Positions 8,309-17,919 are shown, counted from the first letter of the stretch. The stretch is DNA of 64,000 bases from UBA2357 sp046295975 (GCA_046295975.1 JBKBMG010000004.1:62001-126000); one strand, 5' to 3'. Notes: generated by a model from the letters alone, not told the origin. Translations and numbers: made by a program.

Positions 8309-9760
8309 ATGAGCGTATCCCTGAGTCTGCCCAGCACCCCCAATGAGCTGCGGCGCGGCGCCCTGAGCGTCGGTTTCATCATCTTCTTCGTAGTGTCCGC
8401 GGCGAGCCCGTTGAGTGTTCTGGCGGGTGGCTTCCCAATCGGCATCATGCTCGGCAACGGTGCGGGCATGCCGGCGTTGCTGGCGTTGACGCTGCTGGTG
8501 CTGCTGACCTTCTCGGTGGGCTACACCACCATGGCCCGGCATGTGACCAATGCGGGCGGCTTCTATGCCTTCTCGGCGCGTGGGTTGGGCGGTATCGCCG
8601 GTGGCGCGGCGGGCATGCTGGCGATGTTTGCCTACAACATCCTGCAGGTCGGGTTGTATGGCATGTTCGGCGGGGTCGCGGCCGGCACCATGTCTGCCGT
8701 GTTCGACATCCATCTGCCGTGGTGGGCCTATTCACTGATGGCGATGGCCAGCATTGCAATCCTTGGCTATCGAAACATAGATTTGTCGGCTCGCGTGCTG
8801 GCGATCATCGTTGTCGCGGAGTATGTGGCGATTCTCGCGCTGGATATCGCGATTCTGGGCAGCGGTGGGGAGAATGGGATCAATCTCGACTCCTTCACGG
8901 CGGAGCACGTGTTCAGCGGTACGCCGTCGATCGGCCTGTTGTTCTGTTTCGCGGCATTCATCGGTTTCGAGGCCACCACGATCTATGGTGAGGAGGCGAA
9001 GAACCCTCGGCGCGCGATTCCCGTGGCCACGTACGCGTCGATCCTGTTGATCGGGGCCTTCTACGGGCTGTCGGTCTGGTCGATGGTGGTGGCGGTCGGC
9101 TCCGACAGAATCGTGCCGCTGCTGCTGTCGCTGGACGATCCGACGACCTTCATCTACGGCCTGTCCGATCACTTCGTCGGCCCTGAGCTGACGCAGGTGA
9201 TCCGCGTGCTGTTCCTGGTCAGCATCTATGCCGGAATGCTCGCGTTTCACAACTCGGCCGCACGCTATTTCTATGCGACCGGCCGGGATGGCCTGTTGTA
9301 TGGCGTATTGGGCACCACGCATCGCATTCATCAGAGCCCGCACATGGGTTCGGCATTCCAGACCCTGATTGCTGCCGTGGTGGTGCTGGCTTTCGCCGCA
9401 GTGGGCGCGGATCCGATTCTTCAACTGTTCGCGTGGTTCTCCAGTCTGGCGGCACTGTCACTCATCTTGCTCATGGCGCTGACCTCGTTCGCGGTGATGG
9501 CGTACTTCCGGCGCCATCCTGAGCTGGGCTTGGGCGTGATGCGCAGCCTGATCCTGCCGCTGTTGTCCGGTGGGGCGCTGCTCTGCGTTCTGGTCGTCGC
9601 AGTGATTCACTTCGATGTGCTGACCGGCTCGAGCAAGCTGCTGTCCTACGGCCTGTGCATCCTCATTCCGGTGGCGCTGACCATCGGGGTGATGCTGGCC
9701 CTGCGTCTTCGCAGACTCTCGCCCGAGCGCTTCCGTGCCCTGGGTAGCCACAAGCTCTGA
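8309..9760 (+). CDS. APC-superfamily amino acid/amine permease
   Basis: 483 residues, about 12 hydrophobic segments. The N-terminal FFVVSAASPLSVLAGGFPIG stretch and the FCFAAFIGFEATTIYGEEAKNP segment are typical of the amino acid-polyamine-organocation family (first helix and the helix 6 FxGFE-A-GEE motif). It should import an amino acid or amine by proton symport across the inner membrane. It is followed 104 bp later by an aldehyde dehydrogenase and an aminotransferase, which suggests the imported compound is an amine or omega-amino acid that these two enzymes oxidise. Confidence 0.9.
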   Translation: MSVSLSLPSTPNELRRGALSVGFIIFFVVSAASPLSVLAGGFPIGIMLGNGAGMPALLALTLLVLLTFSVGYTTMARHVTNAGGFYAFSARGLGGIAGGAAGMLAMFAYNILQVGLYGMFGGVAAGTMSAVFDIHLPWWAYSLMAMASIAILGYRNIDLSARVLAIIVVAEYVAILALDIAILGSGGENGINLDSFTAEHVFSGTPSIGLLFCFAAFIGFEATTIYGEEAKNPRRAIPVATYASILLIGAFYGLSVWSMVVAVGSDRIVPLLLSLDDPTTFIYGLSDHFVGPELTQVIRVLFLVSIYAGMLAFHNSAARYFYATGRDGLLYGVLGTTHRIHQSPHMGSAFQTLIAAVVVLAFAAVGADPILQLFAWFSSLAALSLILLMALTSFAVMAYFRRHPELGLGVMRSLILPLLSGGALLCVLVVAVIHFDVLTGSSKLLSYGLCILIPVALTIGVMLALRLRRLSPERFRALGSHKL

Positions 9761-9863
9761 AGGATCACCGGGGCATTCACTAGGGGGCGGTCGCTCCCCA
9801 CGACACACGTAGCCGTCGCGCGATCCGCTTGTCGCGTCGCCCGCGGCCAGAAGGAGACTTCAT

Positions 9864-11288
9864 ATGAACGACTATCAACTGCTTATCGACGGCGCCCGTG
9901 TACCGGCTGAAGGCGGTTACTTCGAGGTGATCAATCCGGCCACCGGGCAGGCATTCGCCCATTGTCCGGCCGCCAGCGTGGCGCAATTGGAACTGGCCGT
10001 GGAGGCCGCCCAGCGCGCATTCACGAGCTGGGGCCGCAGCTCATGCGCCGAGCGTTGCGAGCGGCTGCAACTGATCGCCGCCGACATAGAACGCGAGGCC
10101 GACGAGCTGGCGCGGCTGATCGTCATGGAGCAGGGCAAACCGCTGGCGCTGGCGTTCTCCGAAGTCATGGGTGGTGTCGCCTGGACGCGTTACGCCGCCT
10201 CCCAGGAACTGCCGGTGGAACTGGTCGAGGAAACCCCGGCTCAGCGCGTCGAGCTGCACCGCAAGCCGCTCGGCGTGGTGGCCTCGATCACCCCGTGGAA
10301 CTGGCCGTTCATGATCGCCATCTGGCACATCATGCCGGCGCTGCGCGCGGGCAACTGCGTGATCAGCAAGCCGTCCAGCCTCACCCCCCTGAGCACAATC
10401 CGCCTGGTGGAAATCATTGCCCGTCACGTGCCGGCCGGGGTGATCAACATCGTCACCGGCGAGCGTGGTTTCGGCAGCGCCATTGCCAGCCATCCGGGCA
10501 TCCACAAGATCGTCTTCACCGGCTCCACCGAAACCGGCCAGCGCGTGATGCAGGCCGCGGCCGGCAACCTCAAGCGCCTGACCCTGGAGCTGGGCGGCAA
10601 CGATGCCGCCATCGTCCTGCCCGGTACGCCGGTCGAGGCGGTGGTCGATGACATCTTCCAGGCCGCCTTCCTCAACATGGGCCAGACCTGCGCCGCGCTC
10701 AAGCGCCTGTACGTGCACGAGTCGCAGTACCAGGCGTTCGCCGAGGCGCTGGCCGCCATCGCCCGGCGCCAGGTGGTCGGCGATGGCCTGGAGGAGGGCG
10801 TCACCTTCGGCCCGGTGCAGAACCCAGAGCAACTGGAACTGGTGGCCGAGCTGGTGGACGACGCCTGCGCCAAGGGCGGCCAGGTGCTGTGTGGCGGTGC
10901 GCCGCTGCCGCGTGCCGGCTTCTTCTATCCACCGACCATCGTCACTGGCGTCAGCGACGGCCAGCGCCTGGTGGACGAGGAGCAGTTCGGTCCGGTACTG
11001 CCGCTGATCGCCTACCGCGATGTGGAGGACGCATTGCGCCGCGCCAACGCCAGCACCATGGGCCTCGGCGGCTCGGTATGGGGCCCGGATGTGGCTGCCG
11101 CGCAGGCCGTCGCAGCGCGTCTGGAGAGCGGCGTGGCCTGGGTCAATTGCCACGCCCAGATTCAACCCAACACCCCATTCGGCGGCTGCAAGATGTCCGG
11201 TTTCGGCGTCGAGTTCGGCCAGGAAGGGCTGCTGGAATTCACCACTCAGCAGCTGTTGTTCGTCCGCAAGCCTGCGGCTCAGCAGTGA
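9864..11288 (+). CDS. NAD(P)-dependent aldehyde dehydrogenase (semialdehyde type)
   Basis: 474 residues, full length. Visible catalytic landmarks are Asn146 in TPWNWPF, the FTGSTETG motif near 218-225, Glu242 in LELGG and Cys276 in MGQTCAALK. It resembles succinate-semialdehyde and aminoaldehyde dehydrogenases. The start ATG has AAGGAGA 8 bp upstream. The aminotransferase begins 11 bp downstream, so the pair should convert an amine to an aldehyde and then to an acid, such as a GABA, diamine or beta-amino-acid route. The specific substrate is not visible. Confidence 0.92.
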   Translation: MNDYQLLIDGARVPAEGGYFEVINPATGQAFAHCPAASVAQLELAVEAAQRAFTSWGRSSCAERCERLQLIAADIEREADELARLIVMEQGKPLALAFSEVMGGVAWTRYAASQELPVELVEETPAQRVELHRKPLGVVASITPWNWPFMIAIWHIMPALRAGNCVISKPSSLTPLSTIRLVEIIARHVPAGVINIVTGERGFGSAIASHPGIHKIVFTGSTETGQRVMQAAAGNLKRLTLELGGNDAAIVLPGTPVEAVVDDIFQAAFLNMGQTCAALKRLYVHESQYQAFAEALAAIARRQVVGDGLEEGVTFGPVQNPEQLELVAELVDDACAKGGQVLCGGAPLPRAGFFYPPTIVTGVSDGQRLVDEEQFGPVLPLIAYRDVEDALRRANASTMGLGGSVWGPDVAAAQAVAARLESGVAWVNCHAQIQPNTPFGGCKMSGFGVEFGQEGLLEFTTQQLLFVRKPAAQQ

Positions 11289-11299
11289 GGATCATTCCC

Positions 11300-12712
11300 A
11301 TGTCGACCAATGCCATGTTCAAGCACAGCGAAACTTCGGAAGCCGCGCAGGGCGAAGCCATGTACGCGAAATACAAGACGGCGGAAAAGAAATTCTGGCA
11401 CCCGATGAGCGCCTCGGCTCCGGCCAACCGGGCCAAGACCCTGATCATCGCCCGCGGTGACGGCAACTACATCACCGACATCGATGGCAACCGCCTGCTC
11501 GACGGCGTCGGTGGCCTGTGGAACGTCAACGTCGGCCACAACCGCCCGGAAGTCAAAGCCGCCATCGCCGCGCAGCTCGATGAGCTGGCCTACTATCAGA
11601 CCTTCGACGGCATCGCCCACCCGCGCGTGTTCGATCTGGCCGAGCGTCTGACCTCGATGTTCGCCCAGGAGAAAATGGCTCGTGTGCTGTTCAACTCCGG
11701 CGGCTCCGATGCCGTGGAAACCGCGCTGAAGATGGCGCGCCAGTACTGGATCGCCTCCGGCCAGCCGGGGCGCACCCGCTTCCTCTCGCTGCGCAACGGC
11801 TACCACGGCGTACATGTCGGCGGCACCTCGGTCGGTGGCAACGGCGTCTACCACTACAACCACGGCCAACTGCTCGCCGGTTGCCACTTGCTCGACACCC
11901 CCTGGCTGTACCGCAACCCTTGGGATTGCGACGACGCCGAGCAACTGGTCGAGCACTGCATTCGCCAGCTGGAAGATCAGATCGCCTTCCTTGGCGCCGG
12001 CACCATCGCTGCTTTCATCGCCGAGCCGGTGCAGGGCGCGGGTGGCGTGATCGTGCCGCCGTCCGCCTACTGGCCGCGCCTGCGCGAAGTCTGCGACCGT
12101 CACGACATCCTGTTGATCGCCGATGAGGTGGTCACCGGTTTCGGCCGCAGTGGCTGCATGCTCGGCAGCCGTGGCTGGGGCGTGGCGCCGGACATCCTGT
12201 GTCTGGCCAAGGGCATCTCCGCCGGCTACATCCCGCTGGGCGCCACGGTGTTCAACCAGCGCATCGCCGATGCCATCGAGAACGCCCCCGGCTTCGCCAA
12301 CGTGATCATGCACGGCTACACCTACAGCGGCCATCCGACCGCGTGCGCAGCTTCCCTGGCGGTGCTGGACATCGTCGAGAAGGAAGACCTGCCGGGCAAT
12401 GCGGCCAAGGTCGGCGCGCACCTGATCGCTGGCTTGAAACCACTGAGCGAGCGTTTCGAGGTGGTGGGTGAAGTGCGCGGCAAGGGCCTGATGATCGCCG
12501 TCGATCTGGTCGCCGACAAGCGCACGCGTCAGCCGCTCGACCCGGCGTCGGGGCAGGCCTCGCGCATCGCCGAAGCGGCGCGGGCGCAAGGTGTACTGGT
12601 GCGCCCGATCGGCAACAAGATCGTCATTTCGCCACCTTTGACCCTCACCACCGGCGAAGCCGACCTGATCGTGTCGGCGCTGGAATTCGCCTTGGCTGCG
12701 CATCAGGCGTGA
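11300..12712 (+). CDS. Class III (omega-) aminotransferase, PLP-dependent
   Basis: 470 residues. FWHPMSA near the start, GGLWNVNVGHNRPEV, the NSGGSDAVETALK phosphate-binding loop, the IADEVVTGFGR motif with the PLP-contacting Asp, and the catalytic Lys in LCLAKGISAGYIPLG define a fold-type I omega-aminotransferase. Relatives act on beta-alanine, putrescine, taurine or arylalkylamines with pyruvate as acceptor. It is co-transcribed with the upstream aldehyde dehydrogenase (11-bp gap) and followed by an outer-membrane channel gene. No regulator lies within this module. Confidence 0.92.
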   Translation: MSTNAMFKHSETSEAAQGEAMYAKYKTAEKKFWHPMSASAPANRAKTLIIARGDGNYITDIDGNRLLDGVGGLWNVNVGHNRPEVKAAIAAQLDELAYYQTFDGIAHPRVFDLAERLTSMFAQEKMARVLFNSGGSDAVETALKMARQYWIASGQPGRTRFLSLRNGYHGVHVGGTSVGGNGVYHYNHGQLLAGCHLLDTPWLYRNPWDCDDAEQLVEHCIRQLEDQIAFLGAGTIAAFIAEPVQGAGGVIVPPSAYWPRLREVCDRHDILLIADEVVTGFGRSGCMLGSRGWGVAPDILCLAKGISAGYIPLGATVFNQRIADAIENAPGFANVIMHGYTYSGHPTACAASLAVLDIVEKEDLPGNAAKVGAHLIAGLKPLSERFEVVGEVRGKGLMIAVDLVADKRTRQPLDPASGQASRIAEAARAQGVLVRPIGNKIVISPPLTLTTGEADLIVSALEFALAAHQA

Positions 12713-12748
12713 CAACGCCCGCCCCCGAACAGAGAGGAACTCAAACAA

Positions 12749-14068
12749 ATGAATGCACGCACAATCCCCAAGGCTGGAATGGCGCTGGCCCTATGCCTGG
12801 CGTTGGCCGGACACGGCCAAGCATACGAACTGTATGCCAATGAAGACACCCAACTGAACGCCGACGTGCTTGCGGTGTTCGGCTGGATGAAGAGCCGCAA
12901 GAATTACGACGGCACCGCGGGCGGCTCCAATTGGCGCGAAGGTTTCGTCAAGTACGGAGTCAGCGGCCAGCAGGGTTTGCGCGGAGCAGGCACGCTTTAT
13001 GGTGCCTTCAACCTGGTCAGTTCCGCTACCTGGGGGGATGGCGACGCGGGTGGCAATACCATCGGCACCGAGCGCACCACCAAGATCGAGGACGCTTACC
13101 TGGGCTGGCGCTCTGCCGAACTGCTGCCGGTACTGGGCAATGATGGTCTCGACATCTCCTTCGGTCGCCAGGTCGTGCAGTTGGGCAGTGGCTTTCTGAT
13201 CAACGACGATGGTCCGAACCTGGGCAAGGGGCCGGCGGACGGCGCGCTCAATCGGGGCAGTGCCTACTACCTGGCGGCGCGGCATGCCTTCGATCGTACG
13301 GCGGTGCTGCGCATCGGTGGGGAGGCGGGTCTGCATGGCACGCTGGCCTGGTTGAAGTCGGACAACCGCGCCCAGGCGGGGACAGAACTGGCCGCGGCCA
13401 CTCTGGATTACCGTGGTCAGGCGGGTTTGCTGGGGGTGACCTGGGTGCATGGGCTTGACGTCAACGATGCCTGGGCCGACGAATTCCTACAGCAGCGTGA
13501 TGGCATGAATGTCTACAGCCTGCGGGGTGAAGGCGACGCTGGTCTGGCGAATGCGAGCTTCGCCTTCGAGTACGCCTGGCAGAAGAAGGATGCCGGCAAC
13601 GAAAGGGCCTGGTACGCAGAGGCCGGCTATACCTTTGCCGATGCCGCCTGGTCTCCGAGCCTGAGCTATCGCTACACCCGCTACTCGGAAGGTTGGGACG
13701 CGCTGTTCACCGGTCTGAACAGCCCGGAGTTGGGCACCTGGTTTCAGGGGGAGGTGGCGGCCAACTACGCCGGCATCTTTGCTCGCAACGTGGGTATCCA
13801 GCACCTTGCACTGAAAGCGTACCCGAGGGAAAACCTGACGGTGGGCGCCTTGCTCTATGACCTCAAGACGCTGCGCGGACGGGGGGGGCGCAATCTGGAC
13901 GCGCGGGAGTTGGACCTCTATGTAGAGTGGGTGGTAAGTGACAACTTCATTGTCACGCCATTGGTGGGCTTCTTCAAACCGAAGCGCAGCGAACACAACG
14001 GCGGTACGCAGGTCGGCGGAAACGGCACCAATTTCTATGCTCAAGTGGTTGTGGCGGTTCCGTTCTGA
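12749..14068 (+). CDS. Outer-membrane beta-barrel channel (alginate-export/OprD-like)
   Basis: 439 residues with a signal peptide (MNARTIPKAGMALALCLALA, cleavage near GHGQA/YEL), alternating beta-strand pattern and a C-terminal Phe (VVVAVPF), as needed for Bam insertion. The WREGFVKYG, DAYLGWRS and SFGRQVVQLGSGFLI segments resemble the alginate-export/porin superfamily. It probably lets the substrate of the preceding amine/amino-acid module cross the outer membrane. An AGAGAGGAA ribosome site precedes the ATG. The specific solute is unknown. Confidence 0.85.
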   Translation: MNARTIPKAGMALALCLALAGHGQAYELYANEDTQLNADVLAVFGWMKSRKNYDGTAGGSNWREGFVKYGVSGQQGLRGAGTLYGAFNLVSSATWGDGDAGGNTIGTERTTKIEDAYLGWRSAELLPVLGNDGLDISFGRQVVQLGSGFLINDDGPNLGKGPADGALNRGSAYYLAARHAFDRTAVLRIGGEAGLHGTLAWLKSDNRAQAGTELAAATLDYRGQAGLLGVTWVHGLDVNDAWADEFLQQRDGMNVYSLRGEGDAGLANASFAFEYAWQKKDAGNERAWYAEAGYTFADAAWSPSLSYRYTRYSEGWDALFTGLNSPELGTWFQGEVAANYAGIFARNVGIQHLALKAYPRENLTVGALLYDLKTLRGRGGRNLDARELDLYVEWVVSDNFIVTPLVGFFKPKRSEHNGGTQVGGNGTNFYAQVVVAVPF

Positions 14069-14170
14069 GCGCAGCGAGTCCCGTCATCAATGGGGCTGGA
14101 AACAGGGTTGGAAACGGAGCCGGGGTCGCGATCGCGACGGGCGTGCAGTACCGATGTCGTTGAAATACTC

Positions 14171-14200
14171 GGCATGGCCCGCCGTTGCGCGGGCCATGCC
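14171..14200. terminator. Bidirectional hairpin between porin and pobA
   Basis: GGCATGGCCCG (14171-14181) and CGGGCCATGCC (14190-14200) form a perfect 11-bp stem with an 8-nt loop. It lies between convergent genes ending at 14068 (+) and 14221 (-), so it can terminate both. The T-tract is short. Confidence 0.7.
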
Positions 14201-14220
14201 CATGTTTGGTCGCCCCAGTC

Positions 14221-15408
14221 TCAACGGAAGCTGTCGTCGTACGGAAGCCCCACGTAGTTCTCCGCCAACGCCGCGCTGGCGGCGGTGGAGCCGGTGAGGT
14301 AGTCCAGTTCGGCGAGCTGGATCTTGTGTTCGATGGGGTCGTCGTTGAACTTGTGCATGATGGAGGTGAACCACCACGAGAAGCGGACCGCGGCCCAGAT
14401 GCGGCGCAGTGCCGTTTCCGAGTAGCGTTCGAGCAGGTCGCCACGGCCCTCGGTGTAGTGGGCGATCAGCGCGGTGGACAGGTAGTGCACGTCCGACGCG
14501 GCGAGGTTGAGGCCCTTGGCGCCGGTGGGCGGCACGATGTGGGCCGCGTCGCCAACGAGGAACAACGCACCGAAGCGCATCGGTTCGGTGACGAAGCTGC
14601 GCAGCGGGGCAATGCTTTTCTCGATCGACGGTCCGGTCGCCAGGCGCTCCGCGAAGTGCGCCGGCAAGCGATGGCGGAGTTCGTCCCAGAAGCGTTCGTC
14701 GGACCAGTCGCCCACGTTTTCTTCCAGCCCGACCTGCAGGTAGTAGCGGCTGCGAGTGTGCGAGCGCATCGAGCACAGCGCGAACCCCCGCGCATGGTTG
14801 GCGTAGATGAGTTCGTCGTGAACCGGTGGGGTGTCGGCCAGCAGACCCAGCCAGCCGAAGGGGTAGATGCGCTCGAACGCCTTGAGCATGCCATCGGGGA
14901 CGGATGCGCGGGAGGCGCCGTGATAGCCATCACAGCCGGCGATGAAGTCGCAGCGCAGGGTCTGGCGTTGGCCGCCGTGGGTGAAGTCGATGTGTGGGGC
15001 GTGGTCGAGATAGCCGCCCGGGCGGACATCGCCGGCCTCGAAGAACAGGGTGATGTTGGCGTCGCCCAGCACGGCCTCGTAGAGGTCGCGGGTGAGTTCG
15101 GTCTGGCCGTAGACCATGACCGGCTTGCCGCCAGTGAGTGCCGCGAGGTCTATGCGTTCCTCGCGGCCGTCAAAGGCCAGCACAATGCCGTCGTGCGGCA
15201 GGCCTTCCTGGTCCATGCGATCAGCCACGCCGGCACGATGCAGCAGGTCGACCATACCTTGTTCAAGGATGCCGGCCCGGATGCGCGCTTCGACGTAGGC
15301 ACGCGTCTGGCGCTCGAGGATGACGCTGCGAATGCCGGCGCGGCTGAGCAGGCGGGCCAGGCACAGACCGGACGGGCCGCCGCCTATGATGCCGACTTGG
15401 GTGTTCAT
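14221..15408 (-). CDS. pobA: 4-hydroxybenzoate 3-monooxygenase
   Basis: 395 residues, the normal length. It hydroxylates 4-hydroxybenzoate to protocatechuate with NAD(P)H and O2 on FAD. Visible are the GGGPSGL FAD fingerprint (9-15), the IRAGILEQG segment with Arg42/Arg44, Tyr202, Ser213 and Arg215 matching the substrate-site Tyr/Ser/Arg of the Pseudomonas enzyme within one position, and the GDAAHIVPPTGAKGLN motif. ATG 15408 follows a strong AGGAGAGA site. It is divergent from an AraC regulator and feeds the protocatechuate 4,5-cleavage operon found further along the window. Confidence 0.97.
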   Translation of the reverse strand: MNTQVGIIGGGPSGLCLARLLSRAGIRSVILERQTRAYVEARIRAGILEQGMVDLLHRAGVADRMDQEGLPHDGIVLAFDGREERIDLAALTGGKPVMVYGQTELTRDLYEAVLGDANITLFFEAGDVRPGGYLDHAPHIDFTHGGQRQTLRCDFIAGCDGYHGASRASVPDGMLKAFERIYPFGWLGLLADTPPVHDELIYANHARGFALCSMRSHTRSRYYLQVGLEENVGDWSDERFWDELRHRLPAHFAERLATGPSIEKSIAPLRSFVTEPMRFGALFLVGDAAHIVPPTGAKGLNLAASDVHYLSTALIAHYTEGRGDLLERYSETALRRIWAAVRFSWWFTSIMHKFNDDPIEHKIQLAELDYLTGSTAASAALAENYVGLPYDDSFR

Positions 15409-15547
15409 GTCTCTCTCCTGAAGTGAGCGCATGCACGAATCCGGCATGCTTGCGCCGGACTATAGGAGCGGGTAGCGTCGTGTGCTTGAACAAAGCAGGG
15501 GCATTAGTTGTACTTTTCGAAAGTACTTGCCCGCGACGGTGACCACC
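15409..15547. promoter_or_regulatory. Divergent promoter region pobA / AraC regulator
   Basis: 139 bp separate the two divergent starts. The region has an AT-richer stretch (about 15480-15530) next to the regulator and an AGGAGAGA ribosome site next to pobA. An AraC operator is expected here, but I cannot point to one with confidence. Confidence 0.5.
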
Positions 15548-16441
15548 ATGAAAGCCTTCACGACTTCCGAACGCGCGACCCCCACCTATCAGTTGTTCGG
15601 CGAGCACCGCCCCTGGCTGGCACCGGAGCCGGTGCACCACGAGACCATCGCCGCCCGTAGCGCCTTGTATCAGTGGGATATTCGTCCCCACAGCCATGAT
15701 GACCTGGTTCATCTGCTGCTCGTGGAGGCGGGCGAGGCGAGCATGACGCTGGAGCTGCTGCATGCCGGCCTGACCCCGCCCTGCGCGGTCTTCATGCCGG
15801 CGAGGCACGTGCATGGGTTTCACTTTTCGCGGGACGTCGAGGGGCATGTCGTGACGCTGCCGACCCACGTGCTGCGCGACCTGCTGGCGATGTCGCCGGA
15901 GTTGAAGACGGCCTTCGACGTTCCGCGCTACGTGCCGCTCGACGCCGACAGCGCTGCGTACAAGGACCTGAGTACGTGGTTCGGGCGGATTGCGGCCGAA
16001 TTCTCAGGTAGTGCGCCGGGGCGACTTGGCAGCCTGATGGCGACGGTGGGTCTGGTTTTCATCTGGCTGGCGCGCACCGCGACACCGGGCGAGGTCCATC
16101 ATGTCGGGCGCGCGCGTGCGCGGGTGGGGCGGTTTCTGGAACTGGTGGATGCCCACTTTCGCGAGGCGCATCCGGTCTCCTGGTATGCGGGGCGTGTCGG
16201 GGTGTCGACCGCGCAACTCGCCCAGGACTGCAACAAGGAGGCGGGGCGCAGCCCCAAGGCTTTGTTGCACGATCGCTTGCTGCTGGAGGCCCGGCGCATG
16301 CTGGCGTATTCGGACCTGGATGTGACGGCGATCTGCTATTCGCTGGGCTTTCGGGATCCCGCCTATTTCGCGCGCTTCTTCGCTCGCCACCATGGCATGC
16401 CGCCGTCCGCTTTCAGGCGCCTGCATGTCGCCAGCGTCTGA
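15548..16441 (+). CDS. AraC-family regulator, likely activator of pobA (PobR/PobC-like)
   Basis: 297 residues: an N-terminal cupin-like sensor (PHSHDDLVHLLLVEAGEA) and a C-terminal AraC HTH pair (VSTAQLAQDCNKEAGRSPKALLHDR and VTAICYSLGFRDPAYFARFFARHHGMPPSAFR). It is transcribed divergently from pobA, the arrangement of AraC-type PobR/PobC proteins that answer to 4-hydroxybenzoate. The ATG at 15548 is chosen because the domain starts there; a longer frame opens upstream at 15482. The effector is inferred only from context. Confidence 0.85.
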   Translation: MKAFTTSERATPTYQLFGEHRPWLAPEPVHHETIAARSALYQWDIRPHSHDDLVHLLLVEAGEASMTLELLHAGLTPPCAVFMPARHVHGFHFSRDVEGHVVTLPTHVLRDLLAMSPELKTAFDVPRYVPLDADSAAYKDLSTWFGRIAAEFSGSAPGRLGSLMATVGLVFIWLARTATPGEVHHVGRARARVGRFLELVDAHFREAHPVSWYAGRVGVSTAQLAQDCNKEAGRSPKALLHDRLLLEARRMLAYSDLDVTAICYSLGFRDPAYFARFFARHHGMPPSAFRRLHVASV

Positions 16442-16854
16442 CTCTGGTGAGGCGATACATTCCAAAAAGGTCTTGATCGGGATGAGTTATGTGGAATTGA
16501 GATAGCTGCTAGTGCGCATGACGTGTGTTGGGAAGGTGGCGCGTTCAACACAATGTGCCCGTCGGTCGTCCAGCGACGCGGATCCACCTGTGCGGTGTGG
16601 TGGGCGGTCCGCCGACTGTGAATCGCAAAGAGGCATTTCCGACGTGCCTTCTTGGACGCGGCGAAAGGGAAGGAGCGCCGGGTCGAGTTCCATCTCCTCT
16701 CCGACTCGTACGCTTCGATGCTTGGGCCCGGTCGTTTCCGCAAGGAAGACCGGGTCGATTTTTTTCCGGCAAGGCGTTCCGGCAAGACGCGTGGCACGGG
16801 GGAAAGAAGCGGGTGAGGTTCGCCGGTGTGAGGCCCGCCGGTATCGGTTGAGGT
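16442..16854. other. Unassigned 413-bp region between convergent regulators
   Basis: No recognisable gene. Two overlapping plus-strand frames (16512-16889 and 16525-16851) are Arg/Ser/Gly-rich; one contains RSFPQGRPGRFFSGKAFRQD. I have an impression, which I cannot check here, that similar frames recur in intergenic DNA of related bacteria, so a decayed repeated element is possible. A small RNA cannot be excluded. Confidence 0.3.
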
Positions 16855-17787
16855 CTACGCCTTCCCCTGTCCCGGCGCCATCTCCTTGAGCAACTCGAGC
16901 ATTGCCTGCTGGGCGTTGGTCACGGGGCGGCGCGCGCTCGAGGCCACGAACACCTGGCAGCGCAGTTCCGGTTCGACGATGGGGCTGGCGGTGAAACGCT
17001 GGGGCTCGCTGGCAGTCTGGACCGCACCCAGGGGCAGGATGGCGCTGCCCAGGCCGGCCGCGACCAGGTCGAGGATGGCGCCCACGCCGTCGATCTCCAG
17101 GGCGATCCGGGGGCGTACGCCGTGGGCCGCAAGTTCGGTCTCGACCAGCATGCGGATGGCGTTGGGCCGGCTGGGAATGACGAGTTCCTCGCCGGCCAGT
17201 TCATGTAGCCGTACCGAGTGGCCAGGGGGGAGCGGCACGGGTGGCGGTGCGGCGCTTGTCTTGGTTGCCGACTCGGCACGACGAACCAGGTACAGGGCCT
17301 CGGTGAACAGCGGGTCGACCTGTACGTCGGGCGACGGGGCGGCGTTGTACAGCAGCGCCAGATCGAGCTTGCCGATCATCAAGGCCTCGCGCATGGTCGC
17401 TGACAGGCCCTCGCTGACCGACAGTGTGGCGGTGGGAAAGCGCTGCAGGAAGGCGCGGGTGAGCGGCACCGCGAGTTGGCGCGACAGGCTGGGCGGGAGG
17501 CCGAGCGCCACCCTGCCGACGGGGGCTCCGCGCATGCGGCCGAGTTCCTCGCGGATGCGATCGACCTGGCGCAGCACGCCCCGGCCATGTTCGAGCAGCA
17601 ACTTGCCGGCATCGGTCACGGTGACGCCGCGACCGTTGCGGTTGAGCAGCGTGTGCCGCAACTCCACCTCCAGCAAGCGCACCTGGCGGCTGAGTGCGGG
17701 CTGGGCGACGTCCAGGGTGATGGCGGCGCGGGTAAAGCTGCCCAGCTCGGCGACGCGTACGAAGTACTCGAGTTGCTTGAGGTCCAT
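16855..17787 (-). CDS. LysR-family regulator of the protocatechuate 4,5-cleavage operon
   Basis: 310 residues: winged HTH in the first 60 (LKQLEYFVRVAELGSFTRAA, VAQPALSRQVRLLE) and a type 2 periplasmic-binding-like effector domain. A proline-rich insert (SAAPPPVPLPPGH) sits near residue 190. It is divergent from the tautomerase gene that opens the lig operon, with 132 bp between starts, so it is the natural candidate activator; an intermediate or protocatechuate itself would be the effector by analogy with LigR/PmdR-like systems. Confidence 0.88.
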   Translation of the reverse strand: MDLKQLEYFVRVAELGSFTRAAITLDVAQPALSRQVRLLEVELRHTLLNRNGRGVTVTDAGKLLLEHGRGVLRQVDRIREELGRMRGAPVGRVALGLPPSLSRQLAVPLTRAFLQRFPTATLSVSEGLSATMREALMIGKLDLALLYNAAPSPDVQVDPLFTEALYLVRRAESATKTSAAPPPVPLPPGHSVRLHELAGEELVIPSRPNAIRMLVETELAAHGVRPRIALEIDGVGAILDLVAAGLGSAILPLGAVQTASEPQRFTASPIVEPELRCQVFVASSARRPVTNAQQAMLELLKEMAPGQGKA

Positions 17788-17919
17788 GGTCGAATCTCGT
17801 TCAGAGGGCGGGACGGGTGGCAGGCGGTGGATTCGGCATGCGTGGACTTCGAGACATTCCGAATTGAGATATCAGATAGTCTGTCATGCGGATTTCGCTT
17901 GATCAAGTCGATCTCCAGA
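17788..17919. promoter_or_regulatory. Divergent promoter region, LysR regulator / lig operon
   Basis: 132 bp between divergent starts. An AT-rich patch at about 17860-17885 (GAATTGAGATATCAGATAGT) is the likely operator/promoter core; LysR sites of the T-N11-A type are expected here, but the exact boxes are not certain by eye. Confidence 0.45.
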
